Assembly: GCF_900112575.1 (NCBI RefSeq)
Contig: NZ_FOMH01000019.1
Span: forward strand, 40,859 to 104,858
Reading direction: 5' to 3'
Source: Flavobacterium phragmitis
Lineage (GTDB): Bacteria; Bacteroidota; Bacteroidia; Flavobacteriales; Flavobacteriaceae
Length of the DNA stretch: 64,000 nucleotides
Shown: positions 24,971 through 34,213 of the stretch, piece by piece
How the letters are laid out: each line of letters opens with the position of its first letter
Numbering within the stretch: position 1 is the first letter of the stretch
Notes under the pieces: model-generated
What the model was told of the DNA's origin: nothing
The model's database searches: none
Seen by the model: only the letters and a program-made list of their open reading frames with translations
Made by a program: the position numbers and the translations under genes

Positions 24971-26632
24971 ATGATTTACCCCAAAATAGCGCTTGCACAA
25001 AGCATTATCGAAATTTTATCAGCCAAAGGCATTGTGAATATTATTATTTCTCCAGGATCCAGAAATGCCCCTTTAACGATTGGATTTGCGCAAAATCCTA
25101 ATTTTAAATGTTACAGCATCGCAGACGAACGATGTGCTGCTTTTTTTGCGTTAGGAATCGCACAGCAAACCAAACAGCCAACCGCTGTAGCTTGTACGTC
25201 AGGATCTGCTTTATTAAATTATTATCCAGCTTTTGCGGAGGCATTTTACAGTCAGATTCCGTTAATTGTTATTTCTGCTGACCGTCCGCAGAGTAAAATT
25301 GATATTGGAGATGGGCAAACGATTCGCCAGCAAAATGTTTTTCTAAATCATTCGGTTTTCAATGCCAATCTTACGGAAGAAGCTTCAGAAGAAAATGATT
25401 TAAAAATCAATAAAGCAATTGAAACCTCGATTTTACAAAAAGGACCAGTTCATATCAATGCACCTTTTGAAGAACCTTTGTATGAAACTACAGATGAACT
25501 TTCTATTCAACCAATAATTACCAATTTCATTTCAGATAATAGTCCAAAAGCTATAGAAAATAGTGAGGAATTCGTTTCTATTTGGAATAAAGCGAAAAGA
25601 AAATTAGTTCTCGTTGGAGTAAATGAAGCTAATACAATTGATAAGGAAATTATTGCAAATTTAGCTTCAGATCCTTCGATTGTGGTACTGACGGAAACAA
25701 CTTCTAATTTGCATCATCCAAATTTTATTAATAGTATTGATACTTTAATTACACCTTTTGATGATTCTGATTTTGAAGCATTTAATCCTGAAGTTTTAAT
25801 CACTTTTGGCGGAATGGTAGTTTCTAAAAGAATCAAAGCTTTTTTACGAAAATACAAACCGGAACATCATTGGCATATTGATAGTTTACGAGCTTATGAT
25901 ACCTTTGGCGCACTGACGCAGCATTTTGAAATGAAACCAAATGATTTCTTTAAAGATTTACTTTCCAAAACCTCTTTTGCAGAAAGTGATTATTTTGAAA
26001 GTATCGATTCTGTTTACAAAGAAAGACTTGAAAAGAGAAAAGAATATTTAAAAGAAATTGCATTTTCTGACTTTAAAGTTTTTGAAAAAGTAATAGAATC
26101 ACTTCCTAAGAACAGCCAGCTTCAAATCAGCAATAGTTCGGCGATTCGTTATGCTCAATTAATAGATATTGATGAATCTATAGAGGTTTTCTGTAACAGA
26201 GGAACCAGCGGAATTGACGGAAGCACTTCAACAGCAATTGGTGCTGCAGTTGGTAATTCAAAACAAAATGTATTCATCACGGGTGATATCAGCTTTTTAT
26301 ACGACAGTAATGCACTTTGGAACGCTTATATTCCTAAAAACTTCAAAATTATTTTAGTAAATAATGGAGGAGGAGGAATTTTCAGAATCCTGCCGGGACA
26401 TCAGGAAAAACCGGTTTTTAATACTTATTTTGAAACCTCACATCATTTAACTGCTGAACATTTAGCTAAAATGTATCACTGCAATTATTTTACAGCTAAT
26501 GATTTGGAATCATTAAACAAGGGTATAAAATCATTGTATGAAACAAATGATGCTCCAACGATTTTAGAAGTTTTTACGCCGACAAACGAAAATGATGTTA
26601 TTTTGAAACAGTATTTTAAAAACTTAAATTAA
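24971..26632 (+). CDS. menD: MenD, SEPHCHC synthase (menaquinone synthesis)
   Basis: 553 residues, normal MenD length. The N-terminal ThDP pyrimidine-domain motif is IISPGSRNAPLTIGF, with the SADRP region (VISADRPQSKIDIGDGQTIRQ) and the glutamate of ISIADERCAAF. The C-terminal diphosphate-binding motif GDISFLYDSNALWN begins at about 437 and ends near LVNNGGGGIFRILPG. It joins 2-oxoglutarate and isochorismate to SEPHCHC, the first committed step of the classical menaquinone pathway. menB, menA and menC follow within 8.5 kb. Confidence 0.97.
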   Translation: MIYPKIALAQSIIEILSAKGIVNIIISPGSRNAPLTIGFAQNPNFKCYSIADERCAAFFALGIAQQTKQPTAVACTSGSALLNYYPAFAEAFYSQIPLIVISADRPQSKIDIGDGQTIRQQNVFLNHSVFNANLTEEASEENDLKINKAIETSILQKGPVHINAPFEEPLYETTDELSIQPIITNFISDNSPKAIENSEEFVSIWNKAKRKLVLVGVNEANTIDKEIIANLASDPSIVVLTETTSNLHHPNFINSIDTLITPFDDSDFEAFNPEVLITFGGMVVSKRIKAFLRKYKPEHHWHIDSLRAYDTFGALTQHFEMKPNDFFKDLLSKTSFAESDYFESIDSVYKERLEKRKEYLKEIAFSDFKVFEKVIESLPKNSQLQISNSSAIRYAQLIDIDESIEVFCNRGTSGIDGSTSTAIGAAVGNSKQNVFITGDISFLYDSNALWNAYIPKNFKIILVNNGGGGIFRILPGHQEKPVFNTYFETSHHLTAEHLAKMYHCNYFTANDLESLNKGIKSLYETNDAPTILEVFTPTNENDVILKQYFKNLN

Positions 26633-26663
26633 GTCTTTGATTTGCATCTAAAAAATAGGAATG

Positions 26664-26690
26664 AAAGTGTCGTTTAACGGCACTTTTTAT
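26664..26690 (+). terminator. Terminator of menD
   Basis: AAAGTGTCG/CGGCACTTT stem with one G-U pair and a 5-nt loop, followed by TTATTTTAT, 31 bp after the menD stop. Confidence 0.7.
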
Positions 26691-26705
26691 TTTATGCTAA
26701 ACATT

Positions 26706-26738
26706 TTTGATTTACCATTTTCAAACTTCGTACCTTTG
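26706..26738 (+). promoter_or_regulatory. Bacteroidota-type promoter of the S1-domain gene
   Basis: TTTG (26706-26709), 21-bp spacer, TACCTTTG (26731-26738), 44 bp before the ATG. Follows directly on the menD terminator. Confidence 0.7.
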
Positions 26739-26782
26739 CGCGACAAAACTTAGTTGTTTAATCAACTTAGAATATTAAAAAA

Positions 26783-27634
26783 ATGCTGGAAATAGGAAAA
26801 TACAATACTCTTACAATATTACGTGATACCAAAGTTGGTTTGTTTTTAGGCAATCCTGAAAATGATCCCGAAGGTGTTCACGATGTTTTATTACCAAACA
26901 AATATGTTCCAAAAGAGTTTGAAATAGGAGAAGAATTAATTGTTTTTGTTTATCTGGATCACGAACAGCGTCCAGTTGCAACAACTTTGGTTCCTTATAT
27001 TTTATTGAATGAATTTGCGCTTTTGCGTGTCAATTACATCAATAATGTTGGTGCTTTTATGGATTGGGGAATGGAAAAAGATATTCTCGTTCCATTCAAA
27101 GAACAAGCCCGTCCGATGGAAAAAGGCAAACGCTATTTGGTTTATTTATACATGGACAAACAAACCAATCGTTTAGTTGCATCTAGTAAAACCAATCAGT
27201 TCTTAAGCAACGATGATTTGACGGTAGAAAAAGGCGAGGAAGTGGATTTAATTGTATCTCATATTACTGATATGGGAATCAATGTAATTATAAACGAGCG
27301 TCACAAAGGTCTTTTATATAAAGACGAAGTGTACGATGATTCGATTAGAACAGGGCAAAGATTGCGTGGCTATATCAAAAACATTCGCCCTGATAATAAA
27401 ATAGACGTAGCACTTCAAGCGCAAGGATTTGAAAGCATAGAACCTAATGCAGAGAAAATTTTAAGTGAATTAAGAGCAAGCAGAGGATTCTTGAGATTAA
27501 ACGATAATTCGCATCCAGAAGATATCAAAACCGTTTTAAAAATGAGTAAAAAATCATTTAAAAAAGCAATTGGTACTTTATATAAAGAAAGACTTATTGA
27601 AATTAAAGAAGACGGAATTTACTTGATTAATTAA
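26783..27634 (+). CDS. cvfB: S1-domain RNA-binding protein (CvfB/YitL family)
   Basis: 283 residues. Several S1-type OB folds occur in tandem: about 1-65, 70-130 (NYINNVGAFMDWGMEKDILVPF) and 145-215 (ISHITDMGINVIINERHKGLLY). A winged-helix ends the protein (LRLNDNSHPEDIKTVLKMS and KKAIGTLYKERLIEI). This is the CvfB layout. CvfB binds RNA and affects virulence gene expression in Staphylococcus; the role here is unknown. It has its own promoter and so is probably not part of the men operon. Confidence 0.88.
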   Translation: MLEIGKYNTLTILRDTKVGLFLGNPENDPEGVHDVLLPNKYVPKEFEIGEELIVFVYLDHEQRPVATTLVPYILLNEFALLRVNYINNVGAFMDWGMEKDILVPFKEQARPMEKGKRYLVYLYMDKQTNRLVASSKTNQFLSNDDLTVEKGEEVDLIVSHITDMGINVIINERHKGLLYKDEVYDDSIRTGQRLRGYIKNIRPDNKIDVALQAQGFESIEPNAEKILSELRASRGFLRLNDNSHPEDIKTVLKMSKKSFKKAIGTLYKERLIEIKEDGIYLIN

Positions 27635-27711
27635 ATTCCAATTTTACTATAATTCAATCAGAGCTTGGAATTTGGAATTTGTTTTTTTGAAATTACAGAG
27701 TTTATATAACA

Positions 27712-27742
27712 CGAAAGGCTGCTCATTACAAGCAGCCTTTCG
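27712..27742 (+). terminator. Terminator downstream of cvfB
   Basis: 12-bp perfect stem CGAAAGGCTGCT/AGCAGCCTTTCG with a 7-nt loop, followed by CTTTTTATT. It lies 78 bp past the stop; the gap holds an AAATTCCAA...TTGGAATTT inverted pair. Confidence 0.88.
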
Positions 27743-28398
27743 CTTTTTATTCTAGTTTTAAAAAAAATTGTAATTAAAAAAAAACAGAAATAAAATAATT
27801 CGAATCCATCTCAGAATAATAGCTTTACGTATTTTAGAGATTATCCCATTGACGGTATGTCTTTTAAACAATTAATGCAAATATCTTAAAAGCAAAAAGA
27901 TAATTTCACGGCTCCTCCATTGGTTTATAAAATAACTTTTAGAAAGTCTGAATTAGTACTTTTTCCTTTTTCGTTATCATTTATATACTAATTATATACA
28001 ATTCTAACTTTTAACCTTAGGTGTTACTTTTTTCTTCTTGAAGTTTCGACAAACACATAAATCATTTGCTCTTTAATTTGAGGTCTGTTAATTAAAACCC
28101 TTAAAAAATGAGCGACAAATTTTTTAAATTTTCTCAAAAAAATCATTTTTTAGGTTAATAAATCAGTGAAAGAAAATCAATCTGAAATCATTGAAACAAA
28201 ATGTATCTCATTGATTTCTAGGGTGTAAAATTAATTATTATTTTTCTAAACTAATGTTAAAAAATGTTATTTTTTGTAAGTAAATACTAATTGTTAACAT
28301 TGCGTATCGATTTCGATAAGACTTAACCTAAATTGAGTAGGTAAAATTGTAAAAATGCCTTATTTTTACCGTATAATTATTTAAACAAAAAAATCAAA
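27743..28398. other. Gene-poor AT-rich stretch upstream of menB
   Basis: About 655 bp without an ORF of any length that looks real, very AT-rich, with no clear hairpin or consensus promoter. The only mild regularity is repeated TGTTAAAAAATGTTATTTTTTG near 28255-28280, written here in two halves (TGTTAAAAAATG, TTATTTTTTG). It must hold the menB promoter. Confidence 0.4.
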
Positions 28399-29232
28399 AT
28401 GGATTGGATTACAGCCAGAGAATTTGAAGATATAACCTATAAGAAATGTAACGGAGTAGCAAGAATCGCCTTTAACAGACCAAATGTTAGAAATGCATTC
28501 CGCCCAAAAACTACTTCAGAATTATACCAAGCTTTTTATGATGCACAAGAAGACACTTCAATTGGAGTAGTTTTGCTTTCTGCTGAAGGACCTTCGACAA
28601 AAGACGGAATTTATTCTTTCTGCAGCGGTGGAGATCAGAACGCACGCGGACATCAAGGTTATGTTGGTGAAGATGGACAGCACCGTTTAAATATACTAGA
28701 AGTACAGCGTTTAATTCGCTTTATGCCTAAAGTGGTAATTGCTGTTGTACCAGGATGGGCAGTTGGAGGTGGACATAGCTTGCACGTAGTTTGCGATATG
28801 ACTCTTGCAAGTAAAGAACACGCTATTTTCAAACAAACTGATGCCGATGTAACTAGTTTTGACGGTGGTTACGGATCTGCATATTTAGCAAAAATGGTAG
28901 GTCAGAAAAAAGCTCGTGAAATCTTTTTCTTAGGTAGAAATTATTCTGCACAAGAAGCTTTTGAAATGGGAATGGTAAATGCTGTGATTCCTCACGATGA
29001 GTTGGAAGCGACTGCATACGAATGGGCACAGGAAATCCTTCAAAAATCACCAACTTCCATTAAAATGCTAAAATTTGCCATGAACTTAACAGACGACGGA
29101 ATGGTTGGACAACAGGTTTTTGCTGGAGAAGCAACTCGTTTGGCTTATATGACAGAAGAAGCAAAAGAAGGAAGAAATGCTTTCTTAGAAAAAAGAAAAC
29201 CAAATTTCGGAGAAAATAAATGGTTACCGTAA
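28399..29232 (+). CDS. menB: MenB, 1,4-dihydroxy-2-naphthoyl-CoA synthase
   Basis: 277 residues, crotonase fold. The oxyanion-hole segments are FCSGGDQNARG and VVPGWAVGGGHSLHVVCDM. The MenB-specific stretch SFDGGYGSAYLAKMVGQKKA carries the catalytic Asp/Gly/Tyr region, and the C-terminal KRKPNF is typical. It closes the ring of o-succinylbenzoyl-CoA to give DHNA-CoA. menA follows 105 bp downstream, with a hairpin-forming phrase repeat between them. Confidence 0.97.
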   Translation: MDWITAREFEDITYKKCNGVARIAFNRPNVRNAFRPKTTSELYQAFYDAQEDTSIGVVLLSAEGPSTKDGIYSFCSGGDQNARGHQGYVGEDGQHRLNILEVQRLIRFMPKVVIAVVPGWAVGGGHSLHVVCDMTLASKEHAIFKQTDADVTSFDGGYGSAYLAKMVGQKKAREIFFLGRNYSAQEAFEMGMVNAVIPHDELEATAYEWAQEILQKSPTSIKMLKFAMNLTDDGMVGQQVFAGEATRLAYMTEEAKEGRNAFLEKRKPNFGENKWLP

Positions 29233-29337
29233 ATAATTTTAGATTTCTGATTTTTAGCTATTAGATTTTCAGTCTATCCATTTTTAATCAGAACATAAAT
29301 AATCTAAAATCTACATTCTAAAATCTAAAATTACAAT

Positions 29338-30300
29338 ATGAAACATTGGATTGAAGCCGCAAGATTGCGCACATTGCCTTTATCAGTTTCTGGAATTATC
29401 GTTGGAAGTATTTATGCTTTATCAAATCCAACAGAAACAATTAATACGCCCACTGAAGTATTTAGCTGGAAAATTTTTGGTTTCGCACTTTTAACAACGT
29501 TAGGTTTACAGGTATTATCCAATTTTGCCAATGATTACGGGGATGGAGTAAAGGGTACCGATAACGCAGATCGAGTAGGGCCACAGCGTGCTATTCAGAG
29601 CGGTGTTATTACGCCTCAGGCCATGAAAAAAGCCATTATAATTACTTCTTTACTAACTTTATTGTCTGCCATAATCTTGATTTATTTTGCTTTTGGTAAA
29701 GATAATTTTGGTTATTCAATCTTATTTTTATTGTTGGGAATTGCAGCGATTTTTGCTGCAATTAAATATACTGTAGGAAATTCTGCTTATGGCTACAGAG
29801 GATTTGGAGATGTATTTGTATTCATTTTCTTTGGATTGGTAAGTACTCTAGGAGTGAATTTTTTATACGCGAAAGAGGTTGATCCGCTTTTAATTCTTCC
29901 GGCCATTTCAATTGGATTATTGAGTGTTGGGGTTTTGAATTTAAATAATATGCGCGATCAGGAATCAGATAAAAAAGCAGGAAAAAATACGATTGTAGTA
30001 CAAATTGGCGCTGCAAATGCAAAAGTTTATCATTATACTTTAATTGTTACGGCGATGCTTTTGGTTGTGATTTTTGCTATTTTAAGTGATTATAACTTTG
30101 ATCAATATTTGTTTATATTGGCTTATATCCCTTTAACTAAACATTTAATTACAGTTTATAAAAATCATGATCCTAAACAATTAGATCCAGAATTAAAAAA
30201 ACTGGCATTGAGTACATTTTTACTTTCAATCCTATTAACGGTTTGTATGATTTCATTGATTTCAGACATTATTGTAAACCTGTTTTTGGGCGGAAGATAA
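29338..30300 (+). CDS. menA: MenA, DHNA polyprenyltransferase
   Basis: 320 residues with about 8-9 membrane helices. The first Asp-rich motif is NFANDYGDGVKGTDNADR at about residues 61-78. The second is NLNNMRDQESDKKAGKNT near 200-217, as in MenA. It transfers the isoprenoid tail to 1,4-dihydroxy-2-naphthoate at the inner membrane to form demethylmenaquinone. It is 30 bp upstream of a metallo-hydrolase gene on the same strand. Confidence 0.95.
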   Translation: MKHWIEAARLRTLPLSVSGIIVGSIYALSNPTETINTPTEVFSWKIFGFALLTTLGLQVLSNFANDYGDGVKGTDNADRVGPQRAIQSGVITPQAMKKAIIITSLLTLLSAIILIYFAFGKDNFGYSILFLLLGIAAIFAAIKYTVGNSAYGYRGFGDVFVFIFFGLVSTLGVNFLYAKEVDPLLILPAISIGLLSVGVLNLNNMRDQESDKKAGKNTIVVQIGAANAKVYHYTLIVTAMLLVVIFAILSDYNFDQYLFILAYIPLTKHLITVYKNHDPKQLDPELKKLALSTFLLSILLTVCMISLISDIIVNLFLGGR

Positions 30301-30330
30301 AAAGCCTTTAACTTTTAAATTATACAAAAA

Positions 30331-31008
30331 ATGAAAATTACATATTACGGACATGCTTCTTTAGGAATTGAAGTAGGAGGAAAAAATATTATCGTGGATC
30401 CATTTATTACTGGAAATCCTAAAGCCTCAGGAATTGACATCAATTCGCTAAAAGCAGATTATATCTTGGTTACACATGCACATGGTGACCATGTTTTAGA
30501 CGTTGAGACTATCGCAAAAAATACCAATGCAGTAATTGTTTCTAATGCAGAAATTGCAACTTACTATGGAGGCAAAGGTTTTAATTCACATCCAATGAAT
30601 CATGGCGGAAGCTGGAAATTTGATTTCGGAAAAGTAAAATATGTAAACGCAATTCATTCCAGCAGTTTTCCTGACGGAACTTACGGAGGAAACCCTGGCG
30701 GATTTGTAATTGAAGGCGAGCATAAAAACATTTACATCGCTGGAGATACGGCTTTGACCTACGATATGAAATTGATTCCGCTTCGTACAGAATTAGATTT
30801 AGTAATTCTTCCAATTGGTGACAATTTTACAATGGATGTTGAAGATGCTATTATCGCTTCAGATTTTGTAGATTGTGACAAAATTCTTGGATATCACTTT
30901 GACACTTTCGGTTATATCGAAATCAATCATGAAGAATCTATTCGTAAATTTTTTGATAAAGGAAAAGATTTAATGCTTTTAGAAATTGGTGAATCTATTG
31001 AATTATAA
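30331..31008 (+). CDS. Metallo-beta-lactamase-fold hydrolase (UPF0173/UlaG-like)
   Basis: 225 residues. The metal-binding THAHGDHVLD has His 49, His 51, Asp 53 and His 54. Later ligands include the His of NAIHSSSFP, the Asp of YIAGDTAL and the His of LGYHFDT. This matches the UPF0173 family of small cytoplasmic metal-dependent hydrolases. The substrate is unknown. Located between menA and menC it might act on a thioester such as DHNA-CoA, but that is only a guess from position; known DHNA-CoA thioesterases are of hotdog fold. Confidence 0.88.
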   Translation: MKITYYGHASLGIEVGGKNIIVDPFITGNPKASGIDINSLKADYILVTHAHGDHVLDVETIAKNTNAVIVSNAEIATYYGGKGFNSHPMNHGGSWKFDFGKVKYVNAIHSSSFPDGTYGGNPGGFVIEGEHKNIYIAGDTALTYDMKLIPLRTELDLVILPIGDNFTMDVEDAIIASDFVDCDKILGYHFDTFGYIEINHEESIRKFFDKGKDLMLLEIGESIEL

Positions 31009-31145
31009 ATATTGTAAGTATAGCCGAAAAAAGGAGATAATTCTTGATTCGGCTATATCTTTTAAAGGCAAAGAGAAATTGTTATTTGGCACAATCTATG
31101 TTATTGAAGTACTGGAGTTTTTAAAATAAAAAATCATTTTAATCT

Positions 31146-32384
31146 GTGAAATCTGTGGCAATTAAAGCATCCTCACAAAATTCAACTTTCAAAAAATTAT
31201 TATTAGCTCTTTTTATTGTAATTTCTTATAACGCTTTTTCTCAAAAAGACGGTTATTGGGATAAAGAGCGAGCAACTACAAAAGAGATTTTGGTTCCAGC
31301 GCGCGATAGAATTTCTATTGCAACAGAAGATCTTCCAGTTGGAACTACAGAAATTGTTTACCGAATTACACTTTTAGATAAAAATCAGGAACTGACAAAT
31401 AGTTTGGTTTCATTACTAAAAGCTATTCCGGATCCAACAGGAGTGAGTCAGGGATCTGCAGGAGCAGTTTTTTTGATGTCTAAAATTTCCGGAGACGACG
31501 AATGCACTTATTCGATATTTACTTCGAATGAAAATGCAAAAAAATACGTTGCAGATGGCAAAATCAGTGATGCTTGTTATTCTCAAGCTGAACCTGTAAG
31601 TAAAGATGCTAAACGTTTATCTGTTGGTAAATCATCTTGTTTAAAAGAAAATATCAGTACCATCTGGTTTGGTTTTGAAAGTAAAAATTGGATTTTAAGT
31701 CAGAAAGTAGTTTTAGAAGTTGTACCCTGGGTTGATACTAAGCTGAACCGAGGCTGGAATAAAGACAATAAAAACGAAATCATAAGTTTATGTAAAACTT
31801 CTACAATGGCACAAAAAATGGCCAATTCAGATGATTTTTGTGTCTGCATTTTAAATAAAATTATGAAACAATATCGTTATGATGAGTTTCAGAAATTATT
31901 GGCTGTTGAAAAAACAAAAGTTTACAAAGATTTTGGAAATGCTTGCTATAAAGATGCTGACATTTCTAAAAACGTCTTTAATGATTTAAGAAAACAAGCT
32001 TCTTCTTTAATCAAATCACAAAAATACAATGAAGCAATTCCTAAATTAAATACTATCGTTAACGAAGGAAAAGCAACCGATTTAGATTATAGTTCTTTGG
32101 GCTATTGTTATATTTTGACTAAACAATATGCAAAGGCTTTAAAAGCACTTCAAGACGGAGAAAAATTGGACGATACAGAGTTATTGGTAAAATTAAATTT
32201 GGCGCATACTTATTTAGTAAGCAATGATTACAGCGCAGCTAAAGCCATTTACAAAAAATACCAAACTCAGAACGTTACAGACAGCTTAAGCTGGATTGAG
32301 AAAACAAAACTTGATTTTGAGACTTTTGAAAAAGCAGGTTTACCTTCAAAAGATTTTGAAAAAATCTTAAAATTATACAATTAA
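31146..32384 (+). CDS. Secreted TPR-repeat protein
   Basis: 412 residues from GTG 31146 (GTG 31155 is the alternative; there is no ATG and a stop codon sits just upstream). A hydrophobic signal-like segment is at about 17-33 (KLLLALFIVISYNAFSQ). The middle domain has several Cys (SSCLKENI, FCVCILNKIM). The C-terminus from about 285 contains tetratricopeptide-like helices (YNEAIPKLNTIVNEGKATDL, YCYILTKQYAKALKALQDG). It is probably periplasmic. The start codon lies in an intergenic repeat word (AATCTGTGAAATCTGTGGC), so the true N-terminus is uncertain. Confidence 0.75.
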   Translation: MKSVAIKASSQNSTFKKLLLALFIVISYNAFSQKDGYWDKERATTKEILVPARDRISIATEDLPVGTTEIVYRITLLDKNQELTNSLVSLLKAIPDPTGVSQGSAGAVFLMSKISGDDECTYSIFTSNENAKKYVADGKISDACYSQAEPVSKDAKRLSVGKSSCLKENISTIWFGFESKNWILSQKVVLEVVPWVDTKLNRGWNKDNKNEIISLCKTSTMAQKMANSDDFCVCILNKIMKQYRYDEFQKLLAVEKTKVYKDFGNACYKDADISKNVFNDLRKQASSLIKSQKYNEAIPKLNTIVNEGKATDLDYSSLGYCYILTKQYAKALKALQDGEKLDDTELLVKLNLAHTYLVSNDYSAAKAIYKKYQTQNVTDSLSWIEKTKLDFETFEKAGLPSKDFEKILKLYN

Positions 32385-32468
32385 GTTTCTTAGATATAAA
32401 GTTGCTTTTTAAAGTCGGTTTAATAAAACTTAGCATCTCAGTACCTTAGTATCTTAGCATCTAAAAAA

Positions 32469-33509
32469 ATGAACGCATCTTATCAAAAATATTTATTACA
32501 GTTTAAAAGACCATCCGGAACTTCAAGAGGCATTATGACCGAAAAAGAAACCTGGTTTATAATCTTGGAAGAAAACGACAGAAAAGGAATAGGTGAGTGT
32601 GGCATTCTTCGTGGATTAAGCGCAGATGATCGAGAAGATTATGAAGAAAAACTAAAATGGGCCTGTGATAATATCCATTTAGGAGAAGAAGTACTTTGGG
32701 AAGCTTTATTAGAATTTCCGTCAATCCAGTTTGGAATTGAAATGGCTTTTTTATCCTTAAAAAGTGAAAATCCATATCTTTTACTTCCATCAGATTTTAC
32801 TAAAAATGTAAGTTCAATCAACATAAATGGCCTGGTTTGGATGGGAGAATCTGATTTCATGAAACAGCAGATTGAAGATAAATTAGCTGCTGGTTTCAAT
32901 TGTATAAAACTTAAAATTGGAGCAATAGATTTTCAAAAAGAATTGGAATTATTAGCGTTTATAAGAAGTCATTTTTCGCCAGAAGAAATAGAAATTCGAG
33001 TAGATGCAAATGGCGCTTTTTCAATAAGTGAAGCTTTAGATAAACTAAATCAATTGAATCAATTTCATCTACATAGCATTGAACAGCCAATCAAAAAAGG
33101 CAATATAAGAGAAATGGAAAAACTTTGTAAAGAAACACCATTTCCAATTGCTTTAGACGAAGAGCTTATTGGCGTTTTTTCATTTGAAGAAAAAGAAAAA
33201 CTATTGAAGGAAATAAAACCCCAGTATATTATTTTAAAGCCAAGTTTTATCGGAGGTTTCAGAGGAACACAAGAATGGATTACACTTGCAGAAAAGTATA
33301 ATATTGGCTGGTGGATTACTTCTGCTCTAGAAAGTAATATCGGTTTAAATGCCATCGCACAATGGACTTTTCTTCAAAACTCAGAAATGCCACAAGGTTT
33401 AGGAACTGGAGCTTTATATATAAATAATATAGATTGTCCCTTAGAAGTTAGAAATGGACAACTTTGGTATAATTTCGAAAAAGAATGGCAAAAAGATTTT
33501 TTTTTTTAA
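32469..33509 (+). CDS. menC: MenC, o-succinylbenzoate synthase
   Basis: 346 residues, enolase superfamily. The lid and KxK motif is at about Lys 147/Lys 149 (CIKLKIG). Metal ligands are Asp 179 (RVDANGAF), Glu 205 (SIEQP) and Asp 230 (ALDEEL), and the second catalytic Lys is at about 257 (IILKPS). This full set supports an active muconate-cycloisomerase-type enzyme. The men context picks OSB synthase over dipeptide epimerase. menE, usually adjacent, is not found downstream in this window. Confidence 0.92.
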   Translation: MNASYQKYLLQFKRPSGTSRGIMTEKETWFIILEENDRKGIGECGILRGLSADDREDYEEKLKWACDNIHLGEEVLWEALLEFPSIQFGIEMAFLSLKSENPYLLLPSDFTKNVSSININGLVWMGESDFMKQQIEDKLAAGFNCIKLKIGAIDFQKELELLAFIRSHFSPEEIEIRVDANGAFSISEALDKLNQLNQFHLHSIEQPIKKGNIREMEKLCKETPFPIALDEELIGVFSFEEKEKLLKEIKPQYIILKPSFIGGFRGTQEWITLAEKYNIGWWITSALESNIGLNAIAQWTFLQNSEMPQGLGTGALYINNIDCPLEVRNGQLWYNFEKEWQKDFFF

Positions 33510-33512
33510 GTG

Positions 33513-33624
33513 ACAAAGTAACAAAGTAACAAAGTAACAAAGTAACAAAGTAACAAAGTGAAAAAGTAAAGAAGATAAAGCATCAACAGCAAAAATCTAA
33601 AACCTTTGTCACTTTGTCACTTTG
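33513..33624. repeat. Octamer tandem repeat with inverted counterpart
   Basis: Six head-to-tail copies of ACAAAGTA (33513-33560; the last is ACAAAGTG), then at 33604-33624 the inverse words CTTTGTCACTTTGTCACTTTG. They can fold into a long imperfect hairpin between the convergent menC and HhH-protein genes. Confidence 0.8.
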
Positions 33625-33645
33625 CCTCAATGAACCTTAAAAAAA

Positions 33646-34194
33646 TTATTCTTTTCCACCTAAAAGACTATCCTGCCAGTCTTTCAATTCCTGCCATTTT
33701 CCCTGATAAGCCATTAGAGCTTGTCTTGCCCAAGTACTCGGATTATGAATGGCGTAATTTTCTCCTCCAGCATCTAGAATAGACTGTAGTTTTTCTGTTG
33801 AAGCCTGAGAAAGATCATACCACGTTTTTATTCCAGCGTCATTGAATAAAGCTTCTATTTTTGGCCCGATTCCTTCAACTATTTTCAAGTCATTTTCCTT
33901 TATTTTTTTGCCAAGAACAGTTGTCGCCAATTCGGTGTTAAATGGTATTATAGTTGGAGCAGTTGCTGTAAATGATTGTGGTGCCGGATTAGTTTTTGCA
34001 GCAGCTAAATCAGCTTCTAACGTAGAAATTCTCGCATTTAGATTTCGTGTATTAGCTTTACACGCATCCAAATCAGCCTGAAGCGACAATGCAAGAGAAT
34101 CATCATTTTTCGAATTCATTTTTCCTAGTAAGTAACCTAAAATTCCACAGATTAATCCCACTAGCACAGGTATTAAGATACAAGGTATATTCAT
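33646..34194 (-). CDS. Membrane-anchored helix-hairpin-helix protein
   Basis: 182 residues. One N-terminal membrane helix (IPVLVGLICGILGYLLG) is followed by a coiled coil (LSLQADLDACKANTRNLNAR). After a Pro/Ala/Thr linker comes a C-terminal HhH-type domain (LKIVEGIGPKIEALFNDAGIKTWYDLSQ) as in DUF4332-like and ribosomal-L21-fusion-like proteins. The pair with the OmpA-type gene 19 bp upstream suggests an envelope role rather than DNA repair, although the HhH fold can bind DNA. Confidence 0.72.
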   Translation of the reverse strand: MNIPCILIPVLVGLICGILGYLLGKMNSKNDDSLALSLQADLDACKANTRNLNARISTLEADLAAAKTNPAPQSFTATAPTIIPFNTELATTVLGKKIKENDLKIVEGIGPKIEALFNDAGIKTWYDLSQASTEKLQSILDAGGENYAIHNPSTWARQALMAYQGKWQELKDWQDSLLGGKE

Positions 34195-34213
34195 GATCGT
34201 ATGTTTTGATTAA

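Noticed and set aside
33513..33560. CRISPR-like array
   Set aside because: The units are 8 bp, contiguous and without spacers; no cas genes are present.
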